A stretch of 64,000 nucleotides of DNA from Rhodomicrobium sp. (GCA_021604665.1 BQJK01000003.1:186001-250000), one strand, 5' to 3'. Numbered from the stretch's first letter, positions 44,652 through 54,614 are shown. The notes: generated by a model not told the origin, from the sequence alone. Made by a program: numbers and translations.

Positions 44652-47600
44652 TTACTCTGCGGCTTCGGGGTGGGCCGCGGTAACGTATTCGGTTTTGTTT
44701 GAGGTGAAGCGTTTTTCAAAACCACGCAAAAGCACATAAAACACCGGTGTGAAGATGAGGCCAAAGAAGGTCACGCCGAGCATGCCGGAGAACACGGCAA
44801 CACCGATGGCCTGACGCATTTCGGCGCCTGCGCCGTGGCTTAATACCAGCGGCAACACACCCATGATAAAGGCGAATGAAGTCATCAGGATTGGGCGTAA
44901 GCGTAGCCTGGAGGCCTCAACGGCGGCTTCGATTGTGGTGCGGCCTTTATGCTCCAATTCTCGTGCGAACTCGACGATCAGAATGGCATTCTTACAGGCT
45001 AGGGCGGCCAGCACGAACAGGCTGATCTGGGTGAAGATGTTGTTGTCTCCGCCACTGAAGTAAACGCCTATAATCGCTGAGAGAATGCTCATCGGCACGA
45101 TCAAGATCACGGCAAGCGGCAAGGTTAGGCTTTCATATTGAGCAGCCAGCACCAAAAAGACGAAAAAGATGCACAGCGGGAAGATATAAATGGCTGTGTT
45201 GCCTGCCAAAATTTGCTGGTAGGTCAGCTCCGTCCATTCAAAGGTTAAGCCTTGTGGGAGTGTCTCGTTTAAGATGCGCGTTATGGCTTCCTGCGCCTGA
45301 CCAGATGAGTAGCCGGGCGCTGGGTTCCCATTGAGATCCGCTGCACGAAATGCATTGTAACGGGCAGCAATCTCAGGGCCAAAGGTCTCGTTCACTTTCA
45401 ACACCGTGCCAAGTGGGACCATCTTGCCTTCAACATTTTTTGTTTGCAGGCGCAAGATATCTTGCGGGGTAGCGCGGAAAGGTTTGTCTGCCTGGGCGAT
45501 CACTTGATAGGTGCGGCCAAACTGATTGAAGTCATTGACATAGATTGAGCCAAGGTAAATCTGCATGGTGCGGAATACCTCATCAACCGGGATGCCAAGC
45601 TGTTGCGCTTTGGTGCGGTCAAGGTCAGCGAAGAGTTGCGGCACATTGATATTATAGTTTGAGTACACGCCCACTAAGGCCGGGTCGGCATAGGCTTTTT
45701 TCGTAACTTCTTTCAAGGCGTCATCCAGAGCTTTATACCCGAGGTTGGCGCGATCTTGAATCTGGAGTTTAAAGCCACCAGTTGTGCCAAGGCCGCGCAC
45801 TGGAGGGGGCGGGAAAATAGCAATAAATGCTTCATCGATTTTATTAAACTCAGCCTGGAGCTTGCCTGCAATGGCGCGGGCGCTCAAATCTGCGGTGGTG
45901 CGCTCTTCAAAATCATTCAGCGGAACAAAGACGATGCCAGCACTTGAGGAGTTCACGAAGCCATTCACTGAAAGGCCAGGGAACTGCACTGCGTTGGCGA
46001 CGCCTTTTTGGCTCAACGCTATATCTGACATTTTGCGCATTACGGCTTCTGTCCGGTCTAGTGTGGCACCGGCCGGGAGCTGGGCAAAGCTGATGAGATA
46101 TTTTTTATCCTGGGCTGGGACAAAGCCTTTCGGGACCAGGCTGAAGCTGAAATAGGTGCCAACGACTAGCACAGCAAAAATCGCCATCATTATGCCTTTG
46201 CGCAGGCTGAAGCGATGAACAGCTCCTGCATAGCCGTGCTGGCCTTTTTTAAAGCCCCAGTTAAATAAACGGAAAAACCAGCCGAATGTCAGGTCCATGA
46301 ATTTTGTGAGCCAATCGGTTTGTTGGTCACGTGGTTTGAGCAGCAACGCTGACATGGCCGGGCTGAGGGTCAGGGAATTCAAGGTTGAGATGAAGGTGGC
46401 TATAACAATGGTTAGGGCGAACTGTTTATAGAACATGCCCGTCAACCCGCTGATGAAGGCTAGCGGTATGAAGACGCCGGCGATAACCAGGGAAGTGGCG
46501 ATGATTGGCCCGGTCACTTCTTTCATGGCCTGGATGGTGGCCTCGCGCGGCTCTTTGCCTTCTTCAATATTCCTCTCAACATTTTCAACCACAACGATGG
46601 CGTCATCGACCACAATACCCACAGCCAGAATGAGGCCGAAGAGTGAGAGCACATTAATTGAGAAGCCCAAGGGAAGCATGATGGCGAATGTGCCGACAAT
46701 TGACACTGGCACTGCTAGCAATGGGATGATGGAGGCGCGCCATGTTTGCAGGAACACCACAACAACAATAACCACCAAAATCACCGCTTCTAACAGGGTA
46801 GTGATGACGGCTTTGATGGAGTTGCTAACAAACACGGTTGGGTCATAAACGATTGTATAATCTAGATCTTCCGGAAAGTTCTTTTTTAGCTCTGCCATGC
46901 TTGCGCGGACGTTACTTGATATATCAAGAGCGTTTGAGCCAGGGGAGGCAAACACTGGAATGGCCACCGCCTGCTCATTGTTCAGCATGGAGCGGAGCGC
47001 ATAGGTTTGAGCATCCAGCTCAACCCAGGCGACATCGCTGAGCCTGGTTATAACGCCGTTTTCATCGCGCTTGATGATGATTTCTTCAAACTCTTTCGGG
47101 TTTTTCAAACGCCCCTGGGCATTTACTGGCAGCTGTATTTCTGTGCTGCTGCTATAGGGCGGGCCACCAATGACACCAGCGGCAACCTGCACATTTTGCG
47201 ACCTGATGGCGGTGACAACCTCTGTTGGGGTCATGCCGCGTTCCGCGATGCGGTCGGGATTTAACCAGATGCGCATGGCATAGTCACCTGAGCCAAACAG
47301 ACGGACCTGGCCAACGCCGGGAATTTTACCGAGCTGGTCTTTGATGTTCAAGTTTGCATAGTTCCGCAGATAGAGCATGTCATAACGCTCTTTCGGCGAG
47401 GTGAGGTGAACCACCATTGTCAGGTCTGGTGAACTTTTTACAACGGTTACACCAAGCTGGCGGGTAACCTCTGGCAGGCGGGGGAGGGCCTGTGATATGC
47501 GGTTTTGAACCAGCTGCTGTGCCAGGTCCACATCCGTGCCGATGGCGAAAGTCACGGTTAGCGACAGGCGGCCATCAGCTGTGGCGAGGGAGTTCATATA

Positions 47601-47834
47601 GAGGAGATTTTCAACGCCGTTAATTTGTTCTTCCAGCGGGGTGGCGACCGTCTCTGAAATTACAATCGGGTTCGCGCCGGGGAACTGGGCTGTGACCTGT
47701 ACAGAGGGGGGCGCGACTTCAGGATATTCTGAAATCGGCAGCATGAACATAGAGATCAGCCCCATCAGAAAAATGACGAAGGATATGACGCCTGCAAAAA
47801 TTGGCCGGTCGATGAAATGGCTGGAGAGGTTCAT
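44652..47834 (-). CDS. RND multidrug efflux pump, inner-membrane subunit (HAE1/AcrB family)
   Basis: A 1060-residue proton-driven transporter. The start MNLSSHFIDRPIFAGVISF and the first hydrophobic segments match AcrB/MexB. The proton-relay acidic pair is in GIVVDDAIVVVENVERNIEEG (TM4), and the TM10 lysine is in LACKNAILIVEFARELE. Two large periplasmic loops and twelve membrane helices are predicted by composition. It ends the tetR-MFP-pump operon; no outer-membrane TolC-type gene is next to it. Confidence 0.95.
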   Translation of the reverse strand: MNLSSHFIDRPIFAGVISFVIFLMGLISMFMLPISEYPEVAPPSVQVTAQFPGANPIVISETVATPLEEQINGVENLLYMNSLATADGRLSLTVTFAIGTDVDLAQQLVQNRISQALPRLPEVTRQLGVTVVKSSPDLTMVVHLTSPKERYDMLYLRNYANLNIKDQLGKIPGVGQVRLFGSGDYAMRIWLNPDRIAERGMTPTEVVTAIRSQNVQVAAGVIGGPPYSSSTEIQLPVNAQGRLKNPKEFEEIIIKRDENGVITRLSDVAWVELDAQTYALRSMLNNEQAVAIPVFASPGSNALDISSNVRASMAELKKNFPEDLDYTIVYDPTVFVSNSIKAVITTLLEAVILVVIVVVVFLQTWRASIIPLLAVPVSIVGTFAIMLPLGFSINVLSLFGLILAVGIVVDDAIVVVENVERNIEEGKEPREATIQAMKEVTGPIIATSLVIAGVFIPLAFISGLTGMFYKQFALTIVIATFISTLNSLTLSPAMSALLLKPRDQQTDWLTKFMDLTFGWFFRLFNWGFKKGQHGYAGAVHRFSLRKGIMMAIFAVLVVGTYFSFSLVPKGFVPAQDKKYLISFAQLPAGATLDRTEAVMRKMSDIALSQKGVANAVQFPGLSVNGFVNSSSAGIVFVPLNDFEERTTADLSARAIAGKLQAEFNKIDEAFIAIFPPPPVRGLGTTGGFKLQIQDRANLGYKALDDALKEVTKKAYADPALVGVYSNYNINVPQLFADLDRTKAQQLGIPVDEVFRTMQIYLGSIYVNDFNQFGRTYQVIAQADKPFRATPQDILRLQTKNVEGKMVPLGTVLKVNETFGPEIAARYNAFRAADLNGNPAPGYSSGQAQEAITRILNETLPQGLTFEWTELTYQQILAGNTAIYIFPLCIFFVFLVLAAQYESLTLPLAVILIVPMSILSAIIGVYFSGGDNNIFTQISLFVLAALACKNAILIVEFARELEHKGRTTIEAAVEASRLRLRPILMTSFAFIMGVLPLVLSHGAGAEMRQAIGVAVFSGMLGVTFFGLIFTPVFYVLLRGFEKRFTSNKTEYVTAAHPEAAE

Positions 47835-47901
47835 GGGCGATATAATCTTTTACTGATGGCTAAGCGTTACTATATGAGCGGTCAACTATGGGCCTTGCTG
47901 G

Positions 47902-49194
47902 TTAGTCTTTAGCAAGGCGGAGTTTTTTTGACTGACCGTCACTGGCGGTTTTAGCGTTTTTAAACTGGGGAGCAACCTGCATGTTGGGCCGGATGCGCAC
48001 AGTGCCGGAGGTGATGACGGTGTCACCTTCTTTCAATCCATCCAGGATAATGCGGCGTCCATTGATGCTGAGGCCGATTTTAACTTCGCGGTATGTTGCT
48101 TTGTTTTCACTATCTACAACATAAACAAATTTGCGGTCCTGATCTGTGCCGATGGCGCGCTCAGTAATGGCGATTTGTTTGTTTTCGAGGTTATCAATGC
48201 TGCCAACTTCAACGCTGACTGTCATGCCGGGGAGAAGCTTGCGGGACTTGTTTGGGAAAATAGCGCGGCCGCGAATGGTACCGCTTGTTGCGTCAATACG
48301 GTTGTCAAAACTGTGAATGAAGCCTAGATATTTTTTGCTATCTCCGGCGAGTTCAATCCGTACCGGGATGCGCACAATATCTGATTGCGGAATGTCTCTA
48401 ACTGATTTGATGTAGGTTTGCTCATCAACTTCAAAATCAACATAAACCTTTACATCTGCCACAACTGATGTGAGCAAGGGGGCATTGCTGCCTGCTTGTA
48501 CCAAATTACCTTCTGTGATCTCTGCCCGGCTGACCTTGCCTGAAATGGGTGCTTTCACATAAGCATAATCAAGGTTGATTTCGGCTTGCTCGACCAACGC
48601 TTCCGATCTGAGAATTTCAGCTTCAGCGACCTTGTAGCTATTGTCGCGCTCATCTAAGAGGCGTTCGGAAACGGCTTTTTTCTTCACCAGTTCAACGGCG
48701 CGCTCATAATCTTTTTTGGTAAGATCCAGCCGTGTGCGGGCGGTTGCCAAGGCGGCTTTAGCTTGTTTCAGCGCAGCTTCATAGGGGCGGGGGTCAATGA
48801 CGATGAGGATCTCATCCTTTTTGACATACTGGCCATCTTCAAAGCGCAATTCAGTTATGCGGCCCGAGACTTGCGGGCGCAGCTCTGCCCGGTCAACGGC
48901 GACAATATTGCCTGAAAACTGGTTCCAGATCTGGATGGCTTCTTTTTTAATAACCACCGCATCAACTGGCATACCAGATGGCTTTTCAGCTTTCTTTTCT
49001 GGCGCGGCTTTTTCTGCGGGCTTCTCAGCTTTTACGTCAGTTTTAGTTGGATCCTCTTTGGCTGAGGCCAGCGGCCCACCAACGGCCAGGAAGGTTATGG
49101 CCGCCACAGAGAAAGCTGCGATAAGCAAAATAATAGATGGGATAATCGGTATGTTGATCTTTCTCACGGTACGGTCCTTAAACTGGTGCGGCAT
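47902..49194 (-). CDS. RND efflux membrane fusion protein (AcrA-like adaptor)
   Basis: A ~430-residue periplasmic adaptor. An N-terminal hydrophobic anchor (IIPSIILLIAAFSVAAITFL) is followed by a Lys/Glu/Ala linker. Then come the lipoyl half-motifs (IVAVDRAELRPQVSGRITEL and VKAPISGKVSRAEITEGNLV), coiled-coil heptads (ALATARTRLDLTKKDYERAV) and the beta-barrel domain. There is no lipobox cysteine visible. It connects the pump to an outer-membrane channel, and lies 67 bases upstream of it. Confidence 0.93.
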   Translation of the reverse strand: MPHQFKDRTVRKINIPIIPSIILLIAAFSVAAITFLAVGGPLASAKEDPTKTDVKAEKPAEKAAPEKKAEKPSGMPVDAVVIKKEAIQIWNQFSGNIVAVDRAELRPQVSGRITELRFEDGQYVKKDEILIVIDPRPYEAALKQAKAALATARTRLDLTKKDYERAVELVKKKAVSERLLDERDNSYKVAEAEILRSEALVEQAEINLDYAYVKAPISGKVSRAEITEGNLVQAGSNAPLLTSVVADVKVYVDFEVDEQTYIKSVRDIPQSDIVRIPVRIELAGDSKKYLGFIHSFDNRIDATSGTIRGRAIFPNKSRKLLPGMTVSVEVGSIDNLENKQIAITERAIGTDQDRKFVYVVDSENKATYREVKIGLSINGRRIILDGLKEGDTVITSGTVRIRPNMQVAPQFKNAKTASDGQSKKLRLAKD

Positions 49195-49232
49195 GTACTA
49201 TATTACGTTTCACGGCTATCTTTACCAGATAG

Positions 49233-49859
49233 TCAACTGGCAACATTTTCGACCTTTTGTTGAATGCCAACCAGGTCTCTCAGGCCGCTTTTTAAGCTGT
49301 GGCGAATAAAGCTAAGGTCATTTTTTATGCGGGCCAAAATTATCTGACCTACGATGAATGCAAAAATTTCTTGGGCTTTCAGTTTTACATCTGTTGTCGG
49401 GTCAATTTCTTTATAGGCGATCAGATCGCGTAGGGCGCTTTCATAATAGGTTAGTTTCTTTGCACATATATCACGAACTTTCTCGCCGATGGCCTCATCT
49501 TTTGCTGCAAGCTCAGAGCCGAGGGTGATAAAGGGGCAGCCGCAAACCTGTCCATGCTCAATGCGCATTTTTTCTTGTTTTTCATAAAGGTAATCAGCCA
49601 TCTGATCTAGTCGCTCTATCGGATGGCGGCGCGGAGAGAAAATATCATCATAGTCAGCGATGGTTTGCTGCATGCAATATTCCATTGTTGCTAAAGCCAG
49701 ATCTGCCTTTGAGGGGAAGAAGTGGTAAAAGCTGCCTTTTTTAACATTAGCTTTGGCGCAGATATCATCAACACTGACAGAATTATAGCTTTCTAGCCAA
49801 ATGAGTTCATTGGCTGTTTCAATCAAATTCTGTCTGGTATCTGAAGGTGCTCGCGCCAT
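49233..49859 (-). CDS. TetR/AcrR-family repressor of the efflux operon
   Basis: A 208-residue TetR regulator. The N-terminal helix-turn-helix is VSVDDICAKANVKKGSFYHFFPSKADLALATM and the rest is ligand-binding helices with conserved CGCPFITLGSEL. ATG 49859 starts the protein. It heads a likely operon with the adaptor (38 bases away) and pump. A palindromic operator lies upstream and suggests autoregulation; the ligand is unknown. Confidence 0.92.
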   Translation of the reverse strand: MARAPSDTRQNLIETANELIWLESYNSVSVDDICAKANVKKGSFYHFFPSKADLALATMEYCMQQTIADYDDIFSPRRHPIERLDQMADYLYEKQEKMRIEHGQVCGCPFITLGSELAAKDEAIGEKVRDICAKKLTYYESALRDLIAYKEIDPTTDVKLKAQEIFAFIVGQIILARIKNDLSFIRHSLKSGLRDLVGIQQKVENVAS

Positions 49860-49905
49860 AAATTAGTCTCTCTTTCGTTTATGAAAGACAGAAACTTATC
49901 GTTAA

Positions 49906-49921
49906 TTGACTAATCAGTCAA
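49906..49921. promoter_or_regulatory. putative TetR operator
   Basis: TTGACT and AGTCAA flank AATC, a perfect 6-bp half-site palindrome 47 bases upstream of the repressor start. On the minus strand TTGACT doubles as a -35 with TAAGTT about 17 bases downstream, so binding would cover the promoter. Confidence 0.7.
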
Positions 49922-49969
49922 CTGGCCAACTCTGAGATGCTTCTGAGAGCGCGATTTTGAGACGATTGG

Positions 49970-50971
49970 TTAACTATTTCCAGATTTGAAGTAAAGACCG
50001 ACAAGGAGAGCCAGAATGGCTATGGCCCAACCGAGGATGTACCAGCTAATGGTGCGGCCATGGCCATTTTCCTCGTCTTCGCGGCGCGGACGGATGCCAG
50101 CGATGAAAAGCACCGATTTGGCAGCCAGGTTAAAGGCGACCAGATTTATGGCAAATAACATAGCGGCATCCAGGGATTGATAATAATGACCGGTGGCGAG
50201 GCTAAGCCCGGTCATGGCGATCGGGGGGAGGAAGGCAACCGCCACCATTACGCCGATCAAGGTTGAGACAGTGCCTTGTAGTAGCAAAATTGCGGCGGCG
50301 ACCCCGGCGCAGGCGGCAACAGGCAAGCTTTCAAACCCATAATCAATTAGCGTGGCGGCGAGGTTCTTATTCGCGGAGCTGCCCATCATTACGCCTGTGA
50401 GCAGCGCGGTGATGAAGGTGAGTGCTGCCCCTGACATACCGGAGAAAAGCGAGGTTTTGATGAGCTTTGTATCTGCTATGGCGGTGCCGAGGGCTAGGCT
50501 TAGATTGGGGCCAATAAGCGGGGTGATAACCATAGCGCCAATTAATATGGCCAGGTTTCCTTCTACCAGAGCTATTGTGGCAACGATGGCAGAAATGATG
50601 ACTAAACTTATATAGCTGCCATTTAAATGGGCCTGGTTCCTGACCTTTTCTACCATTTCTTCACGGCTGATAATTTCAAAAAAGTTTGGCTGGTTTTGCT
50701 CTTCTTCCTGCCGCTCTTCTTTGTAATTTTTAGGAAATGTTGCATCTACAGGTATAATAATGACACGTATGGATTTGTCTTGCTCTGCGATTTCTTGCAA
50801 ATTGTCCATCAGCTCCTGGCGGTGTTCTGCCACGATTAGGTAAAGTGAGTGAGAGTCTTTGTTTTTTTGCGTCCAGCGATTAATTATATTATCGCAGCCT
50901 TTAATTGCTTCCTCTGCTTTGTCAGCTGAGGCGTCATTGTCGCAGAGAATGTGAATGATACGGAGTTGCAT
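49970..50971 (-). CDS. DUF389 (TIGR00341-like) integral membrane protein
   Basis: A 333-residue protein: ~110 residues cytosolic (MQLRIIHILCDNDASADKAEEA), then a glycine- and hydrophobic-rich membrane core with a characteristic NLAILIGAMVITPLIGPNLSLALG and TVSTLIGVMVAVAFLPPIA. DUF389 proteins have several membrane segments and unknown function, with suggestions of ion or small-solute transport. It starts the stress-linked block, divergent to a KdpE-type regulator. Confidence 0.85.
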   Translation of the reverse strand: MQLRIIHILCDNDASADKAEEAIKGCDNIINRWTQKNKDSHSLYLIVAEHRQELMDNLQEIAEQDKSIRVIIIPVDATFPKNYKEERQEEEQNQPNFFEIISREEMVEKVRNQAHLNGSYISLVIISAIVATIALVEGNLAILIGAMVITPLIGPNLSLALGTAIADTKLIKTSLFSGMSGAALTFITALLTGVMMGSSANKNLAATLIDYGFESLPVAACAGVAAAILLLQGTVSTLIGVMVAVAFLPPIAMTGLSLATGHYYQSLDAAMLFAINLVAFNLAAKSVLFIAGIRPRREDEENGHGRTISWYILGWAIAILALLVGLYFKSGNS

Positions 50972-51216
50972 GAGAAGCCCTTTAAGCGCTGAACGAAATT
51001 CAGTTGTTTGATTATGAGGGCATTTCTGACTATGCCTTCCTTAATTAACTGATGGTTGAGAGTAGGCAGGGCCCTTTGAAGCTGCAAGCATAATCAATGG
51101 TTTGTTTGGCTTACATAATGGGAAATTTATATATTTGGCTATAGATCATAATAAGAGCATAAAAGTAGTGCGCCCCTTAAGGTAATTAGCCCGCAGCAAA
51201 GTTAGAAGGTAGTTTC

Positions 51217-51948
51217 ATGGCCAATAAGAAAAACACCATTATGGTGGTGGATGATGAACCGCAGATCCGCAAGCTTCTGAAGATCACTCTCGAAAGTGAG
51301 GGGTATAAGGTGGAAGAATGCGAAGATGGCGGCCAGGCCACAAGGCTTTGTGGATCTATAAAGCCTGACCTTGTCATTCTTGACCTTGGCCTGCCTGATA
51401 TGGATGGCAAAGATGTGATTGATGGCATTCGCTCCTGGTCACAAATGCCGATACTTGTTTGCTCTGTGCGCGATGCGGATAGTGAAGTTGTGGAAGCGCT
51501 CAGCCGGGGCGCTGATGATTATGTGACGAAGCCATTTAATCCGGATGTGCTACTGGCGCGGATTGAAGCTAATTTACGCAAAGCTGTAACTCAGCAAGCC
51601 GGTGAGCCTGACCTGACGAATGGTCGTATCAGGATGGATCTGGTGCGGCATGAAGTTTATGTGGATGGGGAGAGCTGCTTTTTTACACCGAAAGAATATG
51701 AGCTGCTGCGCTATTTTATGATCCACCGGGGCAAGATGATTACTCATAAGCAATTGCTTAAAGATGTGTGGGGGCCGGCCCATGGTGATGATATGCAGTA
51801 TTTGCGAGTGTATGTTAGTCAACTGCGCGAAAAAATTGAGCATGACCCTAAAAACCCGAACTATGTCATTACAGAACCGGGGATTGGCTATCGCATGGAA
51901 TTATTAGAGATTGAATCTGCTAGCTCTGAAAATTTATCAGAAGACTAG
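51217..51948 (+). CDS. KdpE-type response regulator
   Basis: A 243-residue OmpR-family regulator. The receiver has D12/D13 in VVDDEPQ, phospho-acceptor D56 in LVILDLGLPDMDG, and the lysine in DDYVTKPFNPDVLLARI. The winged-helix output ends with YLRVYVSQLREKIEHDP and YVITEPGIGYRM, typical for KdpE. No kdpFABC or adjacent kinase gene exists here, and the nearest KdpD-like kinase is 4 kb away on the other strand. The control of K+ or envelope functions is therefore uncertain. Confidence 0.9.
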   Translation: MANKKNTIMVVDDEPQIRKLLKITLESEGYKVEECEDGGQATRLCGSIKPDLVILDLGLPDMDGKDVIDGIRSWSQMPILVCSVRDADSEVVEALSRGADDYVTKPFNPDVLLARIEANLRKAVTQQAGEPDLTNGRIRMDLVRHEVYVDGESCFFTPKEYELLRYFMIHRGKMITHKQLLKDVWGPAHGDDMQYLRVYVSQLREKIEHDPKNPNYVITEPGIGYRMELLEIESASSENLSED

Positions 51949-52041
51949 CTGGCAACCTTAAGAGTAAGATAAGTCTAGCCAGTGGAATAGCTGCTGGATT
52001 GGTGCTCTAAAGAGACTTAAAAAACCGTCAATCTGTTGCAT

Positions 52042-52080
52042 AAAAAACCCCGTCAGTCATGAGGCTGCGGGGTTTTTTTT
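52042..52080. terminator. bidirectional rho-independent terminator
   Basis: AAAACCCCG and CGGGGTTTT arms with inner CAG/CTG pairing and A/T runs both sides, serving the response regulator and the facing stress-protein gene. Confidence 0.85.
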
Positions 52081-52196
52081 ATTTATGTCGGCTTTGAGTT
52101 TTGCCCTTGAATAAAACCAACTATGGGCAACCATGAAGGTATGATTGGCCATGATTATTATTAGTGGTTTATTGGCCTAAGTCATTACCCGCCAGG

Positions 52197-52646
52197 CTAT
52201 TTATGATAGCGGTTGAATATCTCTTCGAGAGGGGCAAGACCAGTATCTTTGACGTGGACCATGACATGGCCGCTCTCTAGTTTTTTCAACACTGTCTGGG
52301 TTTCTTCTTCCGGTATGCCATAACCTGACATTAAAACACCTATGCCGCCTGCGGCTACGGCTCCACCTCCGATTACAGCTGCAACCGGGCCAGTGGCGGC
52401 GAGAAGAATGCCGGCTGTTGCCGCGGCGATGGGGGTGAGCACTGCGCCAAATGCACTAATGGTCCCCTCCGGAGCTTGTTCTATGCTCTGATTATTAGTG
52501 GTCATTGAGGTTTCATTTACTTCTACGGTATTGTCTTGCTTGACGACAATATCGATTTTCTCTCTGGGGATTCCCTGTTTTTCAAGATCCTCAATTAATT
52601 GCTCAGCTTTTTCATAATTTGGCAGAGTTATATAATAATGTTCCAT
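52197..52646 (-). CDS. small stress-type protein with glycine-zipper segment
   Basis: A 149-residue protein. An N-terminal ~40 residues resemble the YflT/general-stress alpha-beta module (MEHYYITLPNYEKAEQLIED, GIPREKIDIVVKQ). A glycine/alanine-rich hydrophobic middle follows (TAGILLAATGPVAAVIGGGAVAAG) as in glycine-zipper proteins, then a second small domain (EEETQTVLKKLESGHVMVHV). This layout matches general-stress family proteins with unknown roles. It is likely membrane-associated. Confidence 0.7.
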   Translation of the reverse strand: MEHYYITLPNYEKAEQLIEDLEKQGIPREKIDIVVKQDNTVEVNETSMTTNNQSIEQAPEGTISAFGAVLTPIAAATAGILLAATGPVAAVIGGGAVAAGGIGVLMSGYGIPEEETQTVLKKLESGHVMVHVKDTGLAPLEEIFNRYHK

Positions 52647-52742
52647 ATTTCCTTCCTTTTTTCAGTTGCTTGCTTTTGTGTTGGTTTGTCTTTTACGGGC
52701 AGATAGGCTTGGTCAGCCTAAAGAGTAGCTACTGGATTGGTG

Positions 52743-54149
52743 CTAGCTTGCCCGTCTGGATTTAACATCTGTTGTCTCCCGGGTTTTGGTTTTAGAGGCG
52801 GCATCTTGCAGGGCCGTCTTCAGCCCTTCTTCCAACGTTGGGTGGTAGAATGGGGTTTCTAAAATTTCGTTTATGCTCATGCGCTGGGTGAGGGCCATGG
52901 CCAGAAAGTGGGCCAGATGCTCTGCTGCCGGGGCCATAATTTCCGCGCCTCGGAAATAGCCGCCATTTTCATCTGCAAAGAGGCGGATTTTGCCAAAATT
53001 TTCATTTTCAATTTTAGCGCGACCCTGATTTTTAAAGTCCACTTCGCCGGTGATGGTTGTGTCATGTCGCATGGCATAATCTGTGTCGCCGACCACAGCG
53101 ATCACTGGTTTGGTGAAGATAATTTCTATCTGTGGGTAGCGGGGCGAATCTTTGACATCAGAATGCAAGGCGTGATAGGCGGCTCTGCGACCTTCATCAA
53201 CTGATTCATGTAGCAGCGCATGCTCATCCGTAACATCGCCTGCCATATAGATCGGGACGCCCGGCACTTTCATAGTGTAGCGATTGAAGCGGGGGATGCC
53301 GGTTCCGTTTGTATCGACACCAATTTTATTCAGGCCGAGTTTTTTTAAATTTGGTGTGCGGCCAGTGGCGATGAAGAGGCCATCTACCAGGGTTTCTTTT
53401 GTAGGGGTGTGCAACAGTATCCCATCACCGGTTTTCTTAATGTTTGGCTCTGTATCCAGCCAAAGGCGCATATCTTCTGCCAGTGCTTTTTTAATGGTTT
53501 CATTAATTTTAGGATCGCTAACAACGCCGAGGCGGTCATTCATTGTGATCGCGGTGATGTCTATGTTCAGCTTGGCAAATGCCTGACTCATCTCAAGGCC
53601 GACAGCGCCGAGGCCAACTACGGCGATGCGTTTTGGCAGGTCTCTGCGCTCAAACAAAGTATCGCTGGTGATAATATCGTTGTGATATTTTGAGTATTTT
53701 TCGGGAATGAAAGGCTTTGACCCGGTGGCGATGACTGTTGCTTTGGTGTGGTAGAGGCGATCGCCGACGCGTATTGTTGTCGGGGTTTCAAAGCGGGCGT
53801 AACCTTGAACAATATGCTCGTTCAATTCATCAACACCAGCTTTCACATCGCTTACAAATTTATCTCGCTTTTTGCGCACATTCTCTAACACTGAGGGGAT
53901 GTCAGGAGTGAGCTGCTCTGAGCCGATAATGCCGGCCTGCGGCATTTTCTTGTGGCTATCATAGAGCTTTGCAGCGTGTATCAGCGCTTTGGTGGGCATG
54001 CAGCCAACTCTTGCGCAGGTCGTGCCGGTTTCCCCAGCTGCTACCATGATTACATTGTCTGTATATTTTCTGGCTTCTTTTAATGCGGAAATGCCTGCTG
54101 AGCCGTCACCAATTATTATCAGATCAAATGTATGAAATGTGCGTGCCAT
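52743..54149 (-). CDS. FAD-dependent disulfide oxidoreductase (dihydrolipoyl dehydrogenase-like)
   Basis: A ~468-residue class I flavoprotein: FAD motif LIIIGDGSAGISALKEA, the redox disulfide CARVGCMPTKALIH (C-x4-C), NAD motif RIAVVGLGAVGLEMSQAF, and the second FAD site YMAGDVTDEHALLHESVDEG. The C-terminal interface domain has MRHDTTITGEVDF, and the region HFLAMALTQRMSINEILETPFYHPTLEEGL shows the catalytic His and Glu (HPT-x-E). Unlike E3 genes of pyruvate dehydrogenase, it lies in a stress block without a 2-oxoacid dehydrogenase, so the substrate may be different. Confidence 0.85.
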   Translation of the reverse strand: MARTFHTFDLIIIGDGSAGISALKEARKYTDNVIMVAAGETGTTCARVGCMPTKALIHAAKLYDSHKKMPQAGIIGSEQLTPDIPSVLENVRKKRDKFVSDVKAGVDELNEHIVQGYARFETPTTIRVGDRLYHTKATVIATGSKPFIPEKYSKYHNDIITSDTLFERRDLPKRIAVVGLGAVGLEMSQAFAKLNIDITAITMNDRLGVVSDPKINETIKKALAEDMRLWLDTEPNIKKTGDGILLHTPTKETLVDGLFIATGRTPNLKKLGLNKIGVDTNGTGIPRFNRYTMKVPGVPIYMAGDVTDEHALLHESVDEGRRAAYHALHSDVKDSPRYPQIEIIFTKPVIAVVGDTDYAMRHDTTITGEVDFKNQGRAKIENENFGKIRLFADENGGYFRGAEIMAPAAEHLAHFLAMALTQRMSINEILETPFYHPTLEEGLKTALQDAASKTKTRETTDVKSRRAS

Positions 54150-54345
54150 TAGAAGGTGGTATCCCTGAATATTACTATCATAGGGAGTATGAGGTGCAGG
54201 GGGTCAATTTGCTATTCGCGCTGGAAGGCGTGACATAAAGGGGTGATAAATTGACGCTGCCTTTATTGCTTATCTTTATCAGGCATATCGAAATTTGAGG
54301 GGGGTGCTGTCAGATTGGAATGGAACCAGCGAAAGGAGATTTATC

Positions 54346-54528
54346 ATGCTTGGTTGGGCACTTACATTTTTTCTACTTGCCGTTGTTGCGGCTGTTTTAG
54401 GTTTTGGTGGTATTGCAGGCACGCTTGCCTGGGCTGCTAAATGGCTCTTCGGCGCCTTTGTTATTCTATTCGTAATCACATTAATTGCGAATCTGGTTTC
54501 CGGTCGCCGGACACCACCACCCGTATAA
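54346..54528 (+). CDS. DUF1328/UPF0391 membrane protein (YtjA-like)
   Basis: A 60-residue membrane protein with the family's two hydrophobic helices, [20 protein letters not shown] and [20 protein letters not shown], and the tail [10 protein letters not shown]. It is an envelope-associated small protein often induced by stress. ATG 54346 has GAAAGGAG upstream. It is followed by a terminator. Confidence 0.9.
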   Translation: MLGWALTFFLLAVVAAVLGFGGIAGTLAWAAKWLFGAFVILFVITLIANLVSGRRTPPPV

Positions 54529-54568
54529 GATTAGTTTAGATACAAAATCTAATATAACGACTTATCAT

Positions 54569-54614
54569 GCTCAGCACGGTAACCTTAAATGGGCCGTGCT
54601 GAGCTTGTTTTGTT
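54569..54614 (+). terminator. rho-independent terminator
   Basis: GCTCAGCACGG (54569-54579) and CCGTGCTGAGC (54594-54604) form an 11-bp stem followed by TTGTTTTG, downstream of the DUF1328 gene. Confidence 0.82.
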
